This document shows positions 63,628 through 64,000 of a stretch of DNA of 64,000 bases, one piece after another; position 1 is the first letter of the stretch, and every line of letters starts with the position of its first letter. The stretch comes from Trichoplax adhaerens (lineage: Eukaryota; Placozoa; Uniplacotomia; Trichoplacea; Trichoplacidae): assembly GCF_000150275.1 (NCBI RefSeq), contig NW_002060959.1:874172-938171 (forward strand), in the 5' to 3' direction. A program made the translations under genes and the position numbers. The notes below the pieces were generated by a model that saw only the letters and a list, made by a program, of their open reading frames with translations, made no database searches and was not told where the DNA came from.

Positions 63628-64000
63628 GTATGTATTTAGACACGATCATCGTAGATGCAATAGCGACGGCGATAATACAGTAATTGCATCGCGAAGAGAT
63701 TGAAAAATTGTTCTTCAAATACAGTAATAGCATCACGAAGAGATTGAAAAAATTATTCTTCAATATCTCTTAGCACTATCTTTTAATTCTGGCTACGTAG
63801 TTTCATCTTGAGAGTGCACTTAGGTACAGTAAAACTCAATGATCCATGTTTTGATAGAAAAATATCTTGTACGATAGATGTCTTAGCACCACTGTACGTA
63901 CCTTCGAATTCGTGCTAGTTTCACCTTTAAAATGCATCTATGTAAAACTTAATAACCCATGTTTTGATCGTAGAATACATAGTTCTTATATATACGAGAA
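63628..64000. other. NOP16 intron with local duplications
   Basis: Contains a 43-bp tandem duplication (TACAGTAATNGCATCNCGAA.. at 63677 and 63720) and a more diverged repeat of about 115 bp: CTTAGCAC..CCATGTTTTGAT at about 63770-63852 and 63883-63969. No exon seen. Confidence 0.6.

Overview
This is a nuclear window from an animal genome, most likely a placozoan (Trichoplax/Hoilungia type). The DNA is AT-rich. The genes are cut into many short exons with GT..AG introns, and gene content and order of domains are metazoan. I found no bacterial, organellar or viral genes, no rRNA, tRNA or CRISPR. Species assignment is inference from composition, small introns and the protein sequences; the gene calls rest on exon-by-exon translation with consistent splice phases.

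Layout, left to right. 33-3155 (minus): YKT6, an R-SNARE, missing only its last exon at the window edge. 3156-5894: the intergenic region shared with the next gene, holding a 26-bp perfect palindrome centred on a CRE-like TGACGTCA and a GC-rich minisatellite of 17 units. 5895-13850 (plus): ARMH3 (C10orf76), 27 exons, with a five-copy 92-bp repeat in an intron. 17165-22818 and 25475-30041 (plus): two tandem GPAT3/4-type glycerol-3-phosphate acyltransferases with matching exon structure; the first copy has lost one intron plus 33 coding bases. 36552-36935 (minus): a single-exon complexin with an unusual cysteine-rich tail, flanked by long gene-poor stretches (6.5 and 9 kb). 45890-55912 (plus): INPP5A, 19 exons, ending in a farnesylation-type CAAX box on a remote terminal exon. 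58751-62185 (minus): syntaxin-18, including a likely 11-nt micro-exon. 62259-62971 (plus): an unidentified 58-residue hydrophobic protein. 63017 to the right edge (plus): start of NOP16.

Functionally the window is rich in membrane-traffic and phospholipid genes: two SNAREs (YKT6, STX18), a SNARE-binding regulator (complexin), a Golgi PI4-kinase cofactor (ARMH3), two ER acyltransferases and an inositol polyphosphate 5-phosphatase. Whether this neighbourhood is more than chance cannot be judged from one window.

No entirely new multi-gene system is evident. The most interesting items are the minisatellite/palindrome between YKT6 and ARMH3, the complexin with fully conserved SNARE-contact residues but a Cys-rich tail, the two possible C-termini of INPP5A, the in-frame intron loss in one GPAT copy, and the tightly packed STX18 / small ORF / NOP16 trio.
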